From: CAZZDK01 sp964652235
GTDB lineage: Bacteria > Pseudomonadota > Alphaproteobacteria > UBA9219
Direction: 5' to 3'
Assembly (NCBI GenBank): GCA_964652235.1
Contig: CAZZDK010000003.1
Span: 51,074 to 115,073 of the forward strand
DNA: 64,000 nucleotides
Position numbers and translations under genes: made by a program. Position 1 is the stretch's first letter, and every line of letters starts with the position of its first letter. Shown piece after piece: positions 51,324 through 59,078 of the stretch. The notes under the pieces are model-generated. The model had not been told where the DNA came from. It made no database searches and saw only the letters and a program-made list of their open reading frames with translations.

Positions 51324-51358
51324 CAGATGCCGGATGTCAGATATCAGATGTCAGAAAC
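51324..51358 (+). repeat. Heptanucleotide array between 6S RNA and dapF
   Basis: Five units in register: TTCAGAT, GCCGGAT, GTCAGAT, ATCAGAT, GTCAGAA. It begins three to four bases after the 6S terminal stem and includes the candidate dapF start codons (51327 and 51348). Confidence 0.8.
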
Positions 51359-52199
51359 TAAAAACCAGATTTCCTTTCTAAAAATGCATGGCCTCGGCAA
51401 TGATTTTGTCGTCATTGACAGCCGTGAAAGCGGTTTTTCTCCCGACAAGGAATTCTGCCTGCGCGTCGCTGATCGTCATCGCGGCGTCGGGTACGACCAA
51501 TTGATCGTCCTGGAAAAACCCGTCGATCCCGCCGCCGATTTGTTCGCGCGCTTTTTCAACGCCGACGGCTCGGCCGCCGGGGCGTGCGGCAACGGCACGC
51601 GCTGCGTGGCGCGCCTTTTGTTCGAGGAAACGGGAAAAAACGAAGGCGCCGTGCAAACCGCCGCGGGGCTTTTGAAAGTCTGGAAAGAAAAAGACGGCCT
51701 TATCGCCGTCGATTTCGGGCCGCCGCGCCTGAATTGGAACAACATCCCCCTCGCGCACGAAATGGACACGCTCGCCGTGTCGTTCGACGAACTCGACGTG
51801 CCGGACGCCTGCTGCGTAAGCATGGGCAATCCGCACGCCGTCTTTTTCGTGCCCGACGCGCAGGCCGTTCCTTTGGCCGAGATCGGACCGACGCTTGAGG
51901 TTCACCCGAACTTTCCGCAAAAGGCCAACATCGAATTCGCCCAGATTCTGGACCGTTCCCATATCAGGATGCGGGTCTGGGAACGGGGAACGGGCATCAC
52001 GCAATCCTGCGGCTCCGGTTCCTGCGCGACGCTCGTGGCCGCCGTCCGGCGGGGCCTGTCGGACCGCCGGGCCGTCGTTCATCTCGATGGCGGTGACCTT
52101 ACGGTCATCTGGCGCGAAGAGGACGACCATGTTATCCTGTGCGGACCGGCGGCCCTGAGCTTTCAGGGTGTGCTCGCCGACGAACTTCTAACCTCCTGA
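51348..52199 (+). CDS. dapF: Diaminopimelate epimerase
   Basis: 283 residues from this ATG. Epimerises LL- to meso-DAP for peptidoglycan and lysine. Motifs: LKMHGLGNDFVVID, ACGNGTRC (first catalytic Cys) and SCGSGSCATL (second catalytic Cys). No ribosome binding site is seen; both possible ATGs, 51327 (MPDVRYQMSE) and 51348 (MSETKNQ), come from the heptad repeat, so the N-terminus has been shaped by it. The gene may be read from the 6S transcript or from an unseen promoter. Confidence 0.94.
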   Translation: MSETKNQISFLKMHGLGNDFVVIDSRESGFSPDKEFCLRVADRHRGVGYDQLIVLEKPVDPAADLFARFFNADGSAAGACGNGTRCVARLLFEETGKNEGAVQTAAGLLKVWKEKDGLIAVDFGPPRLNWNNIPLAHEMDTLAVSFDELDVPDACCVSMGNPHAVFFVPDAQAVPLAEIGPTLEVHPNFPQKANIEFAQILDRSHIRMRVWERGTGITQSCGSGSCATLVAAVRRGLSDRRAVVHLDGGDLTVIWREEDDHVILCGPAALSFQGVLADELLTS

Positions 52200-52213
52200 A
52201 AAGGCCTTGTCCT

Positions 52214-52987
52214 ATGCTTGCTTTTCTCAAACAATTGCCGCTGACGTTTTATTCCGCGCCTTTTTACGCAGGTCTCGTCAAAACAGGAAAGGGCATCGGA
52301 CTCGGCTTTATTTTTGTTGCGGCTCTTTTGGCTCTGACCCGCTCGACCGTCGATTTCGCGAAGCCCTTTCTCGCTTTCTGGGACGAAAAGGAAGCCCTTT
52401 TCGAATCCATGCCTGACGTCCTGATCAAGAATGGCGAGCTGTCCATCGGCTCGCCTTCGCCCAAGGAGATTCCCATTCTCTCCGGTCTGGAAGAGGGGCC
52501 CTTCAAAATTCTGTTCGACACGAGCCTGGATTCATCCGACACGAACCGGTTGCTCCAGAAAATGGACGAAGAGAAAATTGTCGCCCTCGTGACGAAGGAA
52601 AAAATCATCTTAAGGGGGGATAAAACCGTCCCGCCCGACGTCAAGGACGTAAAAACGCTTAAGGACGTGGAAATCAAGCGAGAAGACTGGGAGAGAGCCG
52701 CCCGGGTCGCCAGCCGTTATTTTTTTCCGGTCCTTTTCGTCGCGACGGGTCTTCTCATTTTCCTCAACCAACTTCTTTTCGCCTTCATCGGCGCGCTGCC
52801 GCTGCGACTGGCGGGATATTTCTTTAAGGTTCCTGCCTCTCTGGCGAGCGCCATGCGCCTGTCGGCGGCGGCGAGGATACCGGGGGCCGTTCTTTTGTTG
52901 CTCGTGCCGCCGCATCCGCTTTTTCTGCTCGCCTTATGGATCGGCTTTGCAGCCTTCGGCCTTCTGGCGGCCAAAAAGGCGGCTTGA
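52214..52987 (+). CDS. DUF1189-family membrane protein
   Basis: 257 residues. N-terminal LTFYSAPFYAGLVKTGKGIGLGFIFVAALLAL, a periplasmic region of about 100 residues (MPDVLIKNGELSIGSPSPKEIPIL is the family signature), then three or four transmembrane segments at the C-terminus. Function unknown. 14 bases after dapF, so probably co-transcribed. Confidence 0.8.
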   Translation: MLAFLKQLPLTFYSAPFYAGLVKTGKGIGLGFIFVAALLALTRSTVDFAKPFLAFWDEKEALFESMPDVLIKNGELSIGSPSPKEIPILSGLEEGPFKILFDTSLDSSDTNRLLQKMDEEKIVALVTKEKIILRGDKTVPPDVKDVKTLKDVEIKREDWERAARVASRYFFPVLFVATGLLIFLNQLLFAFIGALPLRLAGYFFKVPASLASAMRLSAAARIPGAVLLLLVPPHPLFLLALWIGFAAFGLLAAKKAA

Positions 52988-53055
52988 AAGCAAGGGCTTG
53001 GCTTTCAGGCAAAAAAGGCTTACTTTAAGTCGTTAACCCCTTGTTTTTGTGCGCC

Positions 53056-54150
53056 ATGTCCTCCAAACGCCGTCGCCCCCACCCGCCCAGAGCCGTCGAT
53101 AACGAGGCCCAAGGCCCCTCCGCGCCCGAAGAACAAGCCGCGCCCGGCCGCCCGGTAACGTTTCACGAACGGGACCGGATCGGCGACATTCTGCGCCGCG
53201 TGCGCGAACATCGGGGCGAGGACATCGAGGCCATTTCCGATTATCTGCGCATCCGCCCCAGTTTTCTGATCGCGCTGGAAAACAGCCGTTACGACGAAAT
53301 TCCGGCGGACACTTACGTTATCGGCTTTTTGCGGACGTACGCCCTTTATCTGGGGCTCGACGGACGCGGGGCCATCGAACAATACCGACGCGAAATGGCG
53401 GGCCGTCGCCGGGCGCCCCAATTATCCATGCCGCAACCTATGTCCGAAGGACGCATTCCGACCATCGCCGTCCTGACAAGCGCCGCCGTGGCCTGTCTGA
53501 TTATCTACGGCCTCTGGTACGGTCTTTCCACCCCGGACCGCGCCGTCGTGACGGCGCCCGTTCCCCTGCCCGTCGAGGAAGCGGCGGCGCCCGATCCGGC
53601 CAGCGAGGCGCTTGCGGCCACGGCGGCGGGCGATCTGCTTTTGCAAACCACGACGGGCGCTTCGGAAGCCGCGTCGTCCATCGCCGCCCGACAGGAAGTC
53701 GAAAAACCGCCCGAGCCGCCTCCCCCCGTAAAAGAAGAAAAGAAGAAGGAGGAGGAGGAAAAACAAGCCGCCCCTCCGCCCGCCACGGAACAGCCGCCCG
53801 CGACGGAACAGACGGAGCCGCCCAAACCCCAGCGTTTCGGCGAAACGAAAAAAACGCGCCTTGTTATCCAGGCTGACAAAGAAAGCTGGATTCTCATCAC
53901 GGACAGCAAGGGCGTGACGGTCTTTGACCGCACGCTGAAACCCGGCGAGAGCTACGGCGTGCCCGCAGGCAAAGGCTATCTTTTGACCACGGGCAACGCG
54001 GGCGGCGTAACGCTTTCTCTCGACGGCGCGGCTTTGCCGAAGCTTTCCGGAGAAGGCCGCGTCGTCCGGGGCGTGCCGCTCGATCCCGAATCCCTAAAGG
54101 CCAAACCGCCCGAAACCGCCCCTCCTCAAGAAACGCAACCCTCGGATTGA
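53056..54150 (+). CDS. RodZ-like cytoskeletal helix-turn-helix protein
   Basis: 364 residues. N-terminal HTH_25 domain (IGDILRRVREHRGEDIEAISDYLRIRPSFLIALENSRYDEIPADTYVIGFLRTYA), one transmembrane segment (IAVLTSAAVACLIIYGLWYGL), a Lys/Glu/Pro-rich linker, then a C-terminal DUF4115 beta domain (ADKESWILITDSKG, and GYLLTTGNAGGVTLSLDG). This is RodZ architecture, linking MreB to the envelope. The next gene, ispG, is its usual neighbour. ATG at 53056; a TTG at 53041 would add five residues. Confidence 0.93.
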   Translation: MSSKRRRPHPPRAVDNEAQGPSAPEEQAAPGRPVTFHERDRIGDILRRVREHRGEDIEAISDYLRIRPSFLIALENSRYDEIPADTYVIGFLRTYALYLGLDGRGAIEQYRREMAGRRRAPQLSMPQPMSEGRIPTIAVLTSAAVACLIIYGLWYGLSTPDRAVVTAPVPLPVEEAAAPDPASEALAATAAGDLLLQTTTGASEAASSIAARQEVEKPPEPPPPVKEEKKKEEEEKQAAPPPATEQPPATEQTEPPKPQRFGETKKTRLVIQADKESWILITDSKGVTVFDRTLKPGESYGVPAGKGYLLTTGNAGGVTLSLDGAALPKLSGEGRVVRGVPLDPESLKAKPPETAPPQETQPSD

Positions 54151-54153
54151 TCC

Positions 54154-55272
54154 ATGTCTCTCGCCGTTCGCCCCTATCGTCAAATCGCTCGCCGTAAGAC
54201 CCGGCAAATCATGGTCGGCAAAGTCCCAGTCGGCGGCGACGCGCCGATCACGGTCCAGTCCATGACCAACACGTTGACTTCGGATGCAAAGGGCACCATC
54301 GAACAAATCAAGCGGCTTGAAGCCGTGGGCGCGGACATCGTGCGCTGTTCCTGTCCTGACGAGGAATCGACGGCGGCGCTGAAAGAGATCGTAAAGGGCG
54401 TGAACGTTCCCGTCGTGGCGGACATTCATTTTCACTATAAACGCGGCATCGAAGCGGCTCAGGCGGGCGCGGCGTGCCTGCGGATCAATCCGGGCAATAT
54501 CGGATCGACGGACCGCGTGGCCGAAGTCGTCAAGGCCGCGAAGGATTACGGCTGCTCCATGCGGATCGGGGTCAACGCCGGTTCTTTGGAATCCCACCTT
54601 CTCGAAAAGTACGGCGAGCCGTGTCCTGAAGCGATGGTCGAAAGCGCGATGGAGCACGCCAAGATCCTCGAGGACCACGACTTTCGCGATTTCAAAATCA
54701 GCGTAAAGGCCTCGGACGTTTTACTCGCCCTTGCGGCTTACCGGGGCCTTTCGAAAGCCTGCGATTATCCTTTGCACGTCGGCGTGACCGAGGCGGGCGG
54801 GCTTCGCATGGGCACGGTGAAAAGCGCGATGGGCATGGGAATGCTTCTCTATGAAGGCATCGGCGACACGATCCGCGTTTCGCTTTCGGCGGAACCGGAA
54901 GAGGAGGTGCGCGTCGGCTTCGGGATTTTGGGAGCGCTGGGCGTCCGCTCGCGCGGCGTGACCATCGTGTCGTGCCCGACCTGCGCACGGCGCGGCTATG
55001 ACGTCATCAAGACGGTGCAGATTCTCGAAGAGCGCCTGGCGCACATCACGACGCCCTTCACGATTTCCATGCTCGGCTGCGTGGTCAACGGACCCGGCGA
55101 GGCCGCGCACAGCGACATCGGCGTGACGGGCGGCGGCAAGGGGATGCACCAGGTCTATATCAAGGGCAAGGCCGATCACCGCGTGGCGGAGTCCGAGCTG
55201 ATCGAACATATCGTCGAATTGGCAGAGGCCAGAGCTAAAGAGATCGAGGCAGAAAAACAAAAGAAAGGATAG
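54154..55272 (+). CDS. ispG: 4-hydroxy-3-methylbut-2-en-1-yl diphosphate synthase (flavodoxin)
   Basis: 372 residues. MEP pathway [4Fe-4S] enzyme (GcpE). N-terminal TIM barrel (PITVQSMTNTLTSDAKGTIEQI, DIVRCSCPDEES) and C-terminal cluster Cys residues in VSCPTCARRGYD and GCVVNGPGEAAHSD. Three bases after rodZ; rodZ-ispG is a common pair. Confidence 0.97.
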   Translation: MSLAVRPYRQIARRKTRQIMVGKVPVGGDAPITVQSMTNTLTSDAKGTIEQIKRLEAVGADIVRCSCPDEESTAALKEIVKGVNVPVVADIHFHYKRGIEAAQAGAACLRINPGNIGSTDRVAEVVKAAKDYGCSMRIGVNAGSLESHLLEKYGEPCPEAMVESAMEHAKILEDHDFRDFKISVKASDVLLALAAYRGLSKACDYPLHVGVTEAGGLRMGTVKSAMGMGMLLYEGIGDTIRVSLSAEPEEEVRVGFGILGALGVRSRGVTIVSCPTCARRGYDVIKTVQILEERLAHITTPFTISMLGCVVNGPGEAAHSDIGVTGGGKGMHQVYIKGKADHRVAESELIEHIVELAEARAKEIEAEKQKKG

Positions 55273-55275
55273 GCG

Positions 55276-55725
55276 TTGAGGCGGGATTCTTTCTCTTTCG
55301 ACGTTTATTTCATCGGCTATCTTGGGATGGCGTCCGGACAGTTGGCCCTTGCGCACGGAATCAGCCTCGCGCCTTACGAACCCATCGGCTTTGAAGAAAA
55401 CGGGCCTGTTTCCTTCCTGGTATCCCAAAAAGACCTGTACCGGCTTTCCCCCGGCAAGGCTTACAGCTTTTTTCTTTTGGAGCCGCGCCAAGCTTTCGTT
55501 TTCCCCACAAAAGAAATCTTCCATTACGCCTTCGGCGGCGATCCGCGAGAAATCCCCCACGCACTCGATCCCAACGTCATCGAACGCGAAACGAGTGTCG
55601 TTCTCAGTCTGGCCGATGCGCTTTGGCCCGCCCCGACGGCTCCTCCGCCCGGCCTTGTCGAGAAAAAGCCCGCAGACCGCAAGGCTGGACGGCCAAAACC
55701 CAAGACGGACCAACAAACCCCTTGA
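55276..55725 (+). CDS. Hypothetical protein downstream of ispG
   Basis: 149 residues with a TTG start backed by AAAGGA. It begins MRRDSFSFDVYFIGYLGMASG; the middle part has FLVSQKDLYRLSPGKAYSFFLLEPR, and the C-terminus is Pro/Lys-rich. No signal peptide or membrane helix is clear. I recognise no family. It lies three bases after ispG and 33 before prfA, in the same direction, so it is likely in the same operon. Confidence 0.6.
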   Translation: MRRDSFSFDVYFIGYLGMASGQLALAHGISLAPYEPIGFEENGPVSFLVSQKDLYRLSPGKAYSFFLLEPRQAFVFPTKEIFHYAFGGDPREIPHALDPNVIERETSVVLSLADALWPAPTAPPPGLVEKKPADRKAGRPKPKTDQQTP

Positions 55726-55758
55726 TCTTCCGTCCTTTTTCCAGCACTACCCTATTTC

Positions 55759-56826
55759 ATGTCTTTGAAAGAAACCTATGATCGGGTCCTGGAGCGCTTC
55801 GACGAGTTGCGCGACGTTCTGGCCGGAGGCGGCTTGGCGCCTGAGCAATTCACGAAACTGTCCAAGGAATATGCGGAGGTCGAACCCGTCGCCGAGGCCG
55901 TCCTGGCCCTGCGCGCCGCCGAGCGCGACCGCGCCGAAACGGAAAAGCTTCTCGCCGATCCGGAAATGAAGACGGAAGCGGAAAAAGAGCTGGAAGTTCT
56001 GCGCGAAAAGATACCCGCGCTTGAAAAAAACGTGCAGCGCCTGCTGCTGCCTAAAGACATCGCCGACGAACGCAACGCGATTTTGGAAGTCCGCGCCGGA
56101 ACAGGCGGCGACGAGGCCGCGCTTTTCGCAGGTCTTCTTTTCGATATGTACCGCCGCTACGCCGCCATCAAAGGCTGGAAGTTCGAAGTGATGGATTTAT
56201 CCGAAAGCGATCTGGGCGGCCTTAAGGAGGGCACCGCCCTGATCGCCGGACGCGGCGTCTTCGCGCGGCTCAAGTTCGAGAGCGGCGTGCACCGCGTCCA
56301 GCGCGTGCCGCAAACGGAAAGCCAGGGGCGCGTGCACACTTCGGCGGCGACGGTCGCGGTTCTGCCGGAAATGGAAGAGGTGGACGTCAAGATCGACGAC
56401 AGGGATTTGAAGATCGACGTGTACCGCTCCTCAGGCGCAGGCGGGCAGCACGTCAATAAAACGGAAAGCGCCGTGCGCATTACGCATTTGCCGACGGGGA
56501 TCGTCGTGGCCATGCAGGACGAACGCTCGCAAATCAAAAACCGCTTTAAGGCGATGAAGGTCTTGCGCGCGCGTATCTACGAAAAGCAGCGCAGCGAGCG
56601 CGACAGCGCCTATGCCGCGCAGCGCAAGGAGCAAGTCGGCTCCGGCGACCGGTCTGAGCGAATCCGGACCTACAATTTCCCGCAATCGCGCGTGACGGAT
56701 CACCGCATCAATCTGACGCTTTACAAGATCGACGAGATCGTCGCGGGCACGGCGCTGGACGAGATCATCGACGCGCTGATCCAAAAGGACGAGGCCGAAA
56801 AGCTCGCCAGCCTGGCAAGAGAGTGA
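55759..56826 (+). CDS. prfA: Peptide chain release factor 1
   Basis: 355 residues. Recognises UAA/UAG. GGQ motif in SSGAGGQHVNKTESAVRI (the Gln methylated by PrmC) and the PxT codon-recognition tripeptide as PQT (VPQTESQGRVHTSA). prmC is next but one, as usual. Confidence 0.97.
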   Translation: MSLKETYDRVLERFDELRDVLAGGGLAPEQFTKLSKEYAEVEPVAEAVLALRAAERDRAETEKLLADPEMKTEAEKELEVLREKIPALEKNVQRLLLPKDIADERNAILEVRAGTGGDEAALFAGLLFDMYRRYAAIKGWKFEVMDLSESDLGGLKEGTALIAGRGVFARLKFESGVHRVQRVPQTESQGRVHTSAATVAVLPEMEEVDVKIDDRDLKIDVYRSSGAGGQHVNKTESAVRITHLPTGIVVAMQDERSQIKNRFKAMKVLRARIYEKQRSERDSAYAAQRKEQVGSGDRSERIRTYNFPQSRVTDHRINLTLYKIDEIVAGTALDEIIDALIQKDEAEKLASLARE

Positions 56827-57041
56827 CAGCAAAAAAATTTTGAAGACCCCCTCTCTGTCCTTTAGGGGCAGTTTCCCTTCGCCTCGCCTAGATCCATATC
56901 CTTGTCTTTGCTTCACTAAAAGGCGGGACCCCTTTCTTACAATTCAATAAGGGGTATCGGCCGACCCCTCTATGAAACTATTTTATTCCACCCCATTCGG
57001 TGCTAGACCGCGCCCTTCGCTTTTTTGTCAGGAGAAAAATC
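56827..57041. promoter_or_regulatory. Intergenic region between prfA and the small ORF
   Basis: 215 bases, A+T-richer than its surroundings. It has a dyad AGGGGT, eight bases, ACCCCT near 56949-56970 and several CCTTT/AGGGG words that could pair. It probably holds a promoter for the 57-residue gene; no clear -35/-10 was found. No RNA gene recognised. Confidence 0.35.
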
Positions 57042-57215
57042 ATGCCTACGCATCTGCCCCATGGGCTGAAACAATTGTTCAAGAAACTAACCGGCTTGCA
57101 GGGTTCCTTGCTCCCGTGGACCGATCCGACGGCCTATGAGCTTCCGACGAGGAAGTCGGCGGACTCGAAAAAGCCCCCAAAATTTATCAACAATTTTTAC
57201 AATCTGGACCTGTAA
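57042..57215 (+). CDS. Small unknown protein between prfA and prmC
   Basis: 57 residues: MPTHLPHGLKQLFKKLTG, then LPWTDPTAYELPTRK and the end KFINNFYNLDL. AGGAG lies ten bases before the ATG, and a strong terminator begins 19 bases after the stop, so it has the look of a stand-alone small gene. Basic (many Lys), no membrane segment. No family recognised. Confidence 0.55.
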   Translation: MPTHLPHGLKQLFKKLTGLQGSLLPWTDPTAYELPTRKSADSKKPPKFINNFYNLDL

Positions 57216-57233
57216 ACCCGTCTTTATCTAACC

Positions 57234-57278
57234 AAAGCCCCGGCTTGACAAAAAGTTCAAGCCGGGGCTTTTGTTTTT
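57234..57278 (+). terminator. Strong rho-independent terminator abutting the prmC start codon
   Basis: A perfect 15-base stem (57234-57248 with 57257-57271; GCCCCGGCTTGA in one arm), an eight-base loop and a T-rich tail (TTTTGTTTTT) that ends two bases before the prmC ATG. It ends the small gene's transcript. The only purine-rich site ahead of prmC (GGGG) lies inside the 3' arm. Confidence 0.85.
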
Positions 57279-57279
57279 C

Positions 57280-58176
57280 ATGAAGCTTTCCTCTTTCATC
57301 GCCGAGGCTCAAGAGCGCCTCGCGCTGGCCGGAATCGACAATCCGCAACTCGACGCTCGGCTTTTGATCGCCCATGCGCTCGGCGTGGACCGCGCCGCAC
57401 TTCTAACCCAGGGCGAGCACCCTTTAACCGAGGAAGAGCTTGCCAAAATTGAGCCTCTTATCGCCCGGCGCGAAAAAAGGGAGCCTGTGGCCCGCATTCT
57501 GGGAATGCGCGAGTTCTGGGGTCTGCCGTTCGGCTTGAACGAGGCGACGCTTGAGCCGCGCCCCGACAGCGAAACGCTCATCGAAACGGCGCTTGGCCTT
57601 GTCCCCTTGCGTCACTCCCGCGAAAACGGGATGCCCGCTTGCGCGGGCACGACGGAAAAGAAAACACCCCTCCGCCTTCTCGATCTCGGCACCGGAACGG
57701 GCTGCCTGCTTCTTGCTCTTTTGCATGAATGGCCGGAAGCCACGGGCCTCGGCATCGACCTCTCTCCCCGCGCCGTCGAACAAGCTCAAGCGAACGCGCA
57801 AAGATTGGGACTCTGGCCCCGCGCTTCGTTCCGGCAAGGCAACTGGCTTGAGGGGATTGAAGAAACGTTCGACCTCATTATCAGCAACCCTCCCTACATA
57901 AAGGCGGAAGAGATAAGGGACCTCGCGCCCGAAGTCCGGCTGTTCGACCCCCCGGCCGCGCTCGACGGCGGCGAAGACGGCCTTAGCGCCTATCGCCATC
58001 TTATTCCCCGTTTGCCTGCCCTGCTCAATCCGGGCGGCGCTCTTCTGTTCGAAGTTGGCCTTCATCAAGCCGCCCCCGTCTGCGCCTTTATGCGCGAGGC
58101 GGGCCTGACCGACCTTTCCGTCCGCCGCGACCTTGCAGGGATCGAGCGTTGCGTGACGGGAAGAAAAGCGCGTTAA
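57280..58176 (+). CDS. prmC: Release factor glutamine methyltransferase
   Basis: 298 residues. Methylates the GGQ Gln of release factors. N-terminal helical domain (LDARLLIAHALGVDRAALL), then the Rossmann methyltransferase (LLDLGTGTGCLLLALL) with the catalytic NPPY (IISNPPYIK). Between them the segment RHSRENGMPACAGTT (about residues 111-125) is encoded by a REP-like palindrome and is absent from the family pattern as I know it. The ATG follows a terminator directly and has no usable ribosome binding site unless the hairpin opens. Confidence 0.94.
   Translation: MKLSSFIAEAQERLALAGIDNPQLDARLLIAHALGVDRAALLTQGEHPLTEEELAKIEPLIARREKREPVARILGMREFWGLPFGLNEATLEPRPDSETLIETALGLVPLRHSRENGMPACAGTTEKKTPLRLLDLGTGTGCLLLALLHEWPEATGLGIDLSPRAVEQAQANAQRLGLWPRASFRQGNWLEGIEETFDLIISNPPYIKAEEIRDLAPEVRLFDPPAALDGGEDGLSAYRHLIPRLPALLNPGGALLFEVGLHQAAPVCAFMREAGLTDLSVRRDLAGIERCVTGRKAR
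57610..57655. repeat. REP-like palindromic element inside prmC
   Basis: 46 bases: left end CGTCACTCCCGCGAAA, right part CCCGCTTGCGCGGG followed by CACGACGG. The left end matches 14 bases of the element at 44407 (CGTCACTCCCGCGA). It contains a hairpin (CCCGC / GCGGG) and stays in the prmC reading frame. Confidence 0.8.
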
Positions 58177-58224
58177 CGATACCTCCCCCTTGCGGTTCCC
58201 GCCTTTTCTCTCCACAATCCGGGC

Positions 58225-58986
58225 ATGATCCTTTCCGAAAACCCTCTGGCCGACCTGATCTGGCAAGCCGAAGCCGGGGCCGACGAGGCCGTGGCCGAAA
58301 CGCCTGGGCTCGTCGAATGGGGGAAAAAGGCGTCGTGGCCTTCTCGTTCAACGGCCCCCATAAAACTCAATCGTCTTTCTATTTCAAAGCCTCACGCGCA
58401 AATCTCCGCTTCAACCGTTCTCGAATTGAGAGAAGAGCTGGATCGTTTCGAAGGCTGCCCTCTCAAGCAAACGGCCTTAAACACGGTTTTCGCGGACGGC
58501 AATCCCCAGGCTGAGATCATGCTGGTCGGCGAAGCCCCCGGCGAAGACGAGGACCGACAAGGAAGGCCTTTCGTCGGGGTCAGCGGGAAACTTCTGGACC
58601 AGATGCTTGCCGCCATCGGACTGGACCGAACGAGCGTCTATATAAGCAACATCCTTTTCTGGCGCCCACCCGGCAACCGCTCCCCAACCGATGCCGAAAT
58701 CGCCGCCTGCCTGCCCTTTGCCGAACGACACATCGCGTTGGTCAACCCCAAGGCCCTCGTCCTTTTGGGCGGCGTGGCGGCCAAAAGCCTCTTACGTACG
58801 TCGGAAGGGATCACGAAAATGCGCGGAAGATGGACAGGCTATACCCCCCATCTGGGACTTCAGGCCGAGGCGTCTTTTCGGTGCCTGCCCACCTTGCACC
58901 CGGCCTATCTTTTGCGCCAACCGGCCGCCAAAAGACAGGCTTGGCAGGATTTTCTGCTCCTTAAGGAATTTCTCTTAAGCAAATAA
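58225..58986 (+). CDS. Uracil-DNA glycosylase, family 4-like
   Basis: 253 residues. Family 4/5-type core: NTVFADGNPQAEIMLVGEAPGEDEDRQGRPFVG, then SNILFWRPPGNRSPTDAEIAACLPF and the final LPTLHPAYLLRQPAAKRQAW. Removes uracil from DNA. Family 4 enzymes hold a [4Fe-4S] cluster with four Cys; here I see Cys in GCPL, AACLPF and RCLP but not the usual first CxxC pair, so the cluster may be altered. The N-terminal 75 residues form a variable arm. Confidence 0.88.
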   Translation: MILSENPLADLIWQAEAGADEAVAETPGLVEWGKKASWPSRSTAPIKLNRLSISKPHAQISASTVLELREELDRFEGCPLKQTALNTVFADGNPQAEIMLVGEAPGEDEDRQGRPFVGVSGKLLDQMLAAIGLDRTSVYISNILFWRPPGNRSPTDAEIAACLPFAERHIALVNPKALVLLGGVAAKSLLRTSEGITKMRGRWTGYTPHLGLQAEASFRCLPTLHPAYLLRQPAAKRQAWQDFLLLKEFLLSK

Positions 58987-59040
58987 CCGACTGATTTTCA
59001 TAGAATAAATTTTTTTCTTTCAGAAAATAATGCTTTCGTC

Positions 59041-59069
59041 TTGCCTCAAACCCCGCAAATCGCTAGTAC
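59041..59069 (+). promoter_or_regulatory. Sigma-70-like promoter ahead of the lytic transglycosylase
   Basis: TTGCCT (59041-59046), 17 bases, TAGTAC (59064-59069). A start near 59076 would leave the ATG at 59079 nearly leaderless and would favour the ATG at 59097. Confidence 0.45.
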
Positions 59070-59078
59070 GGCCCCTGA

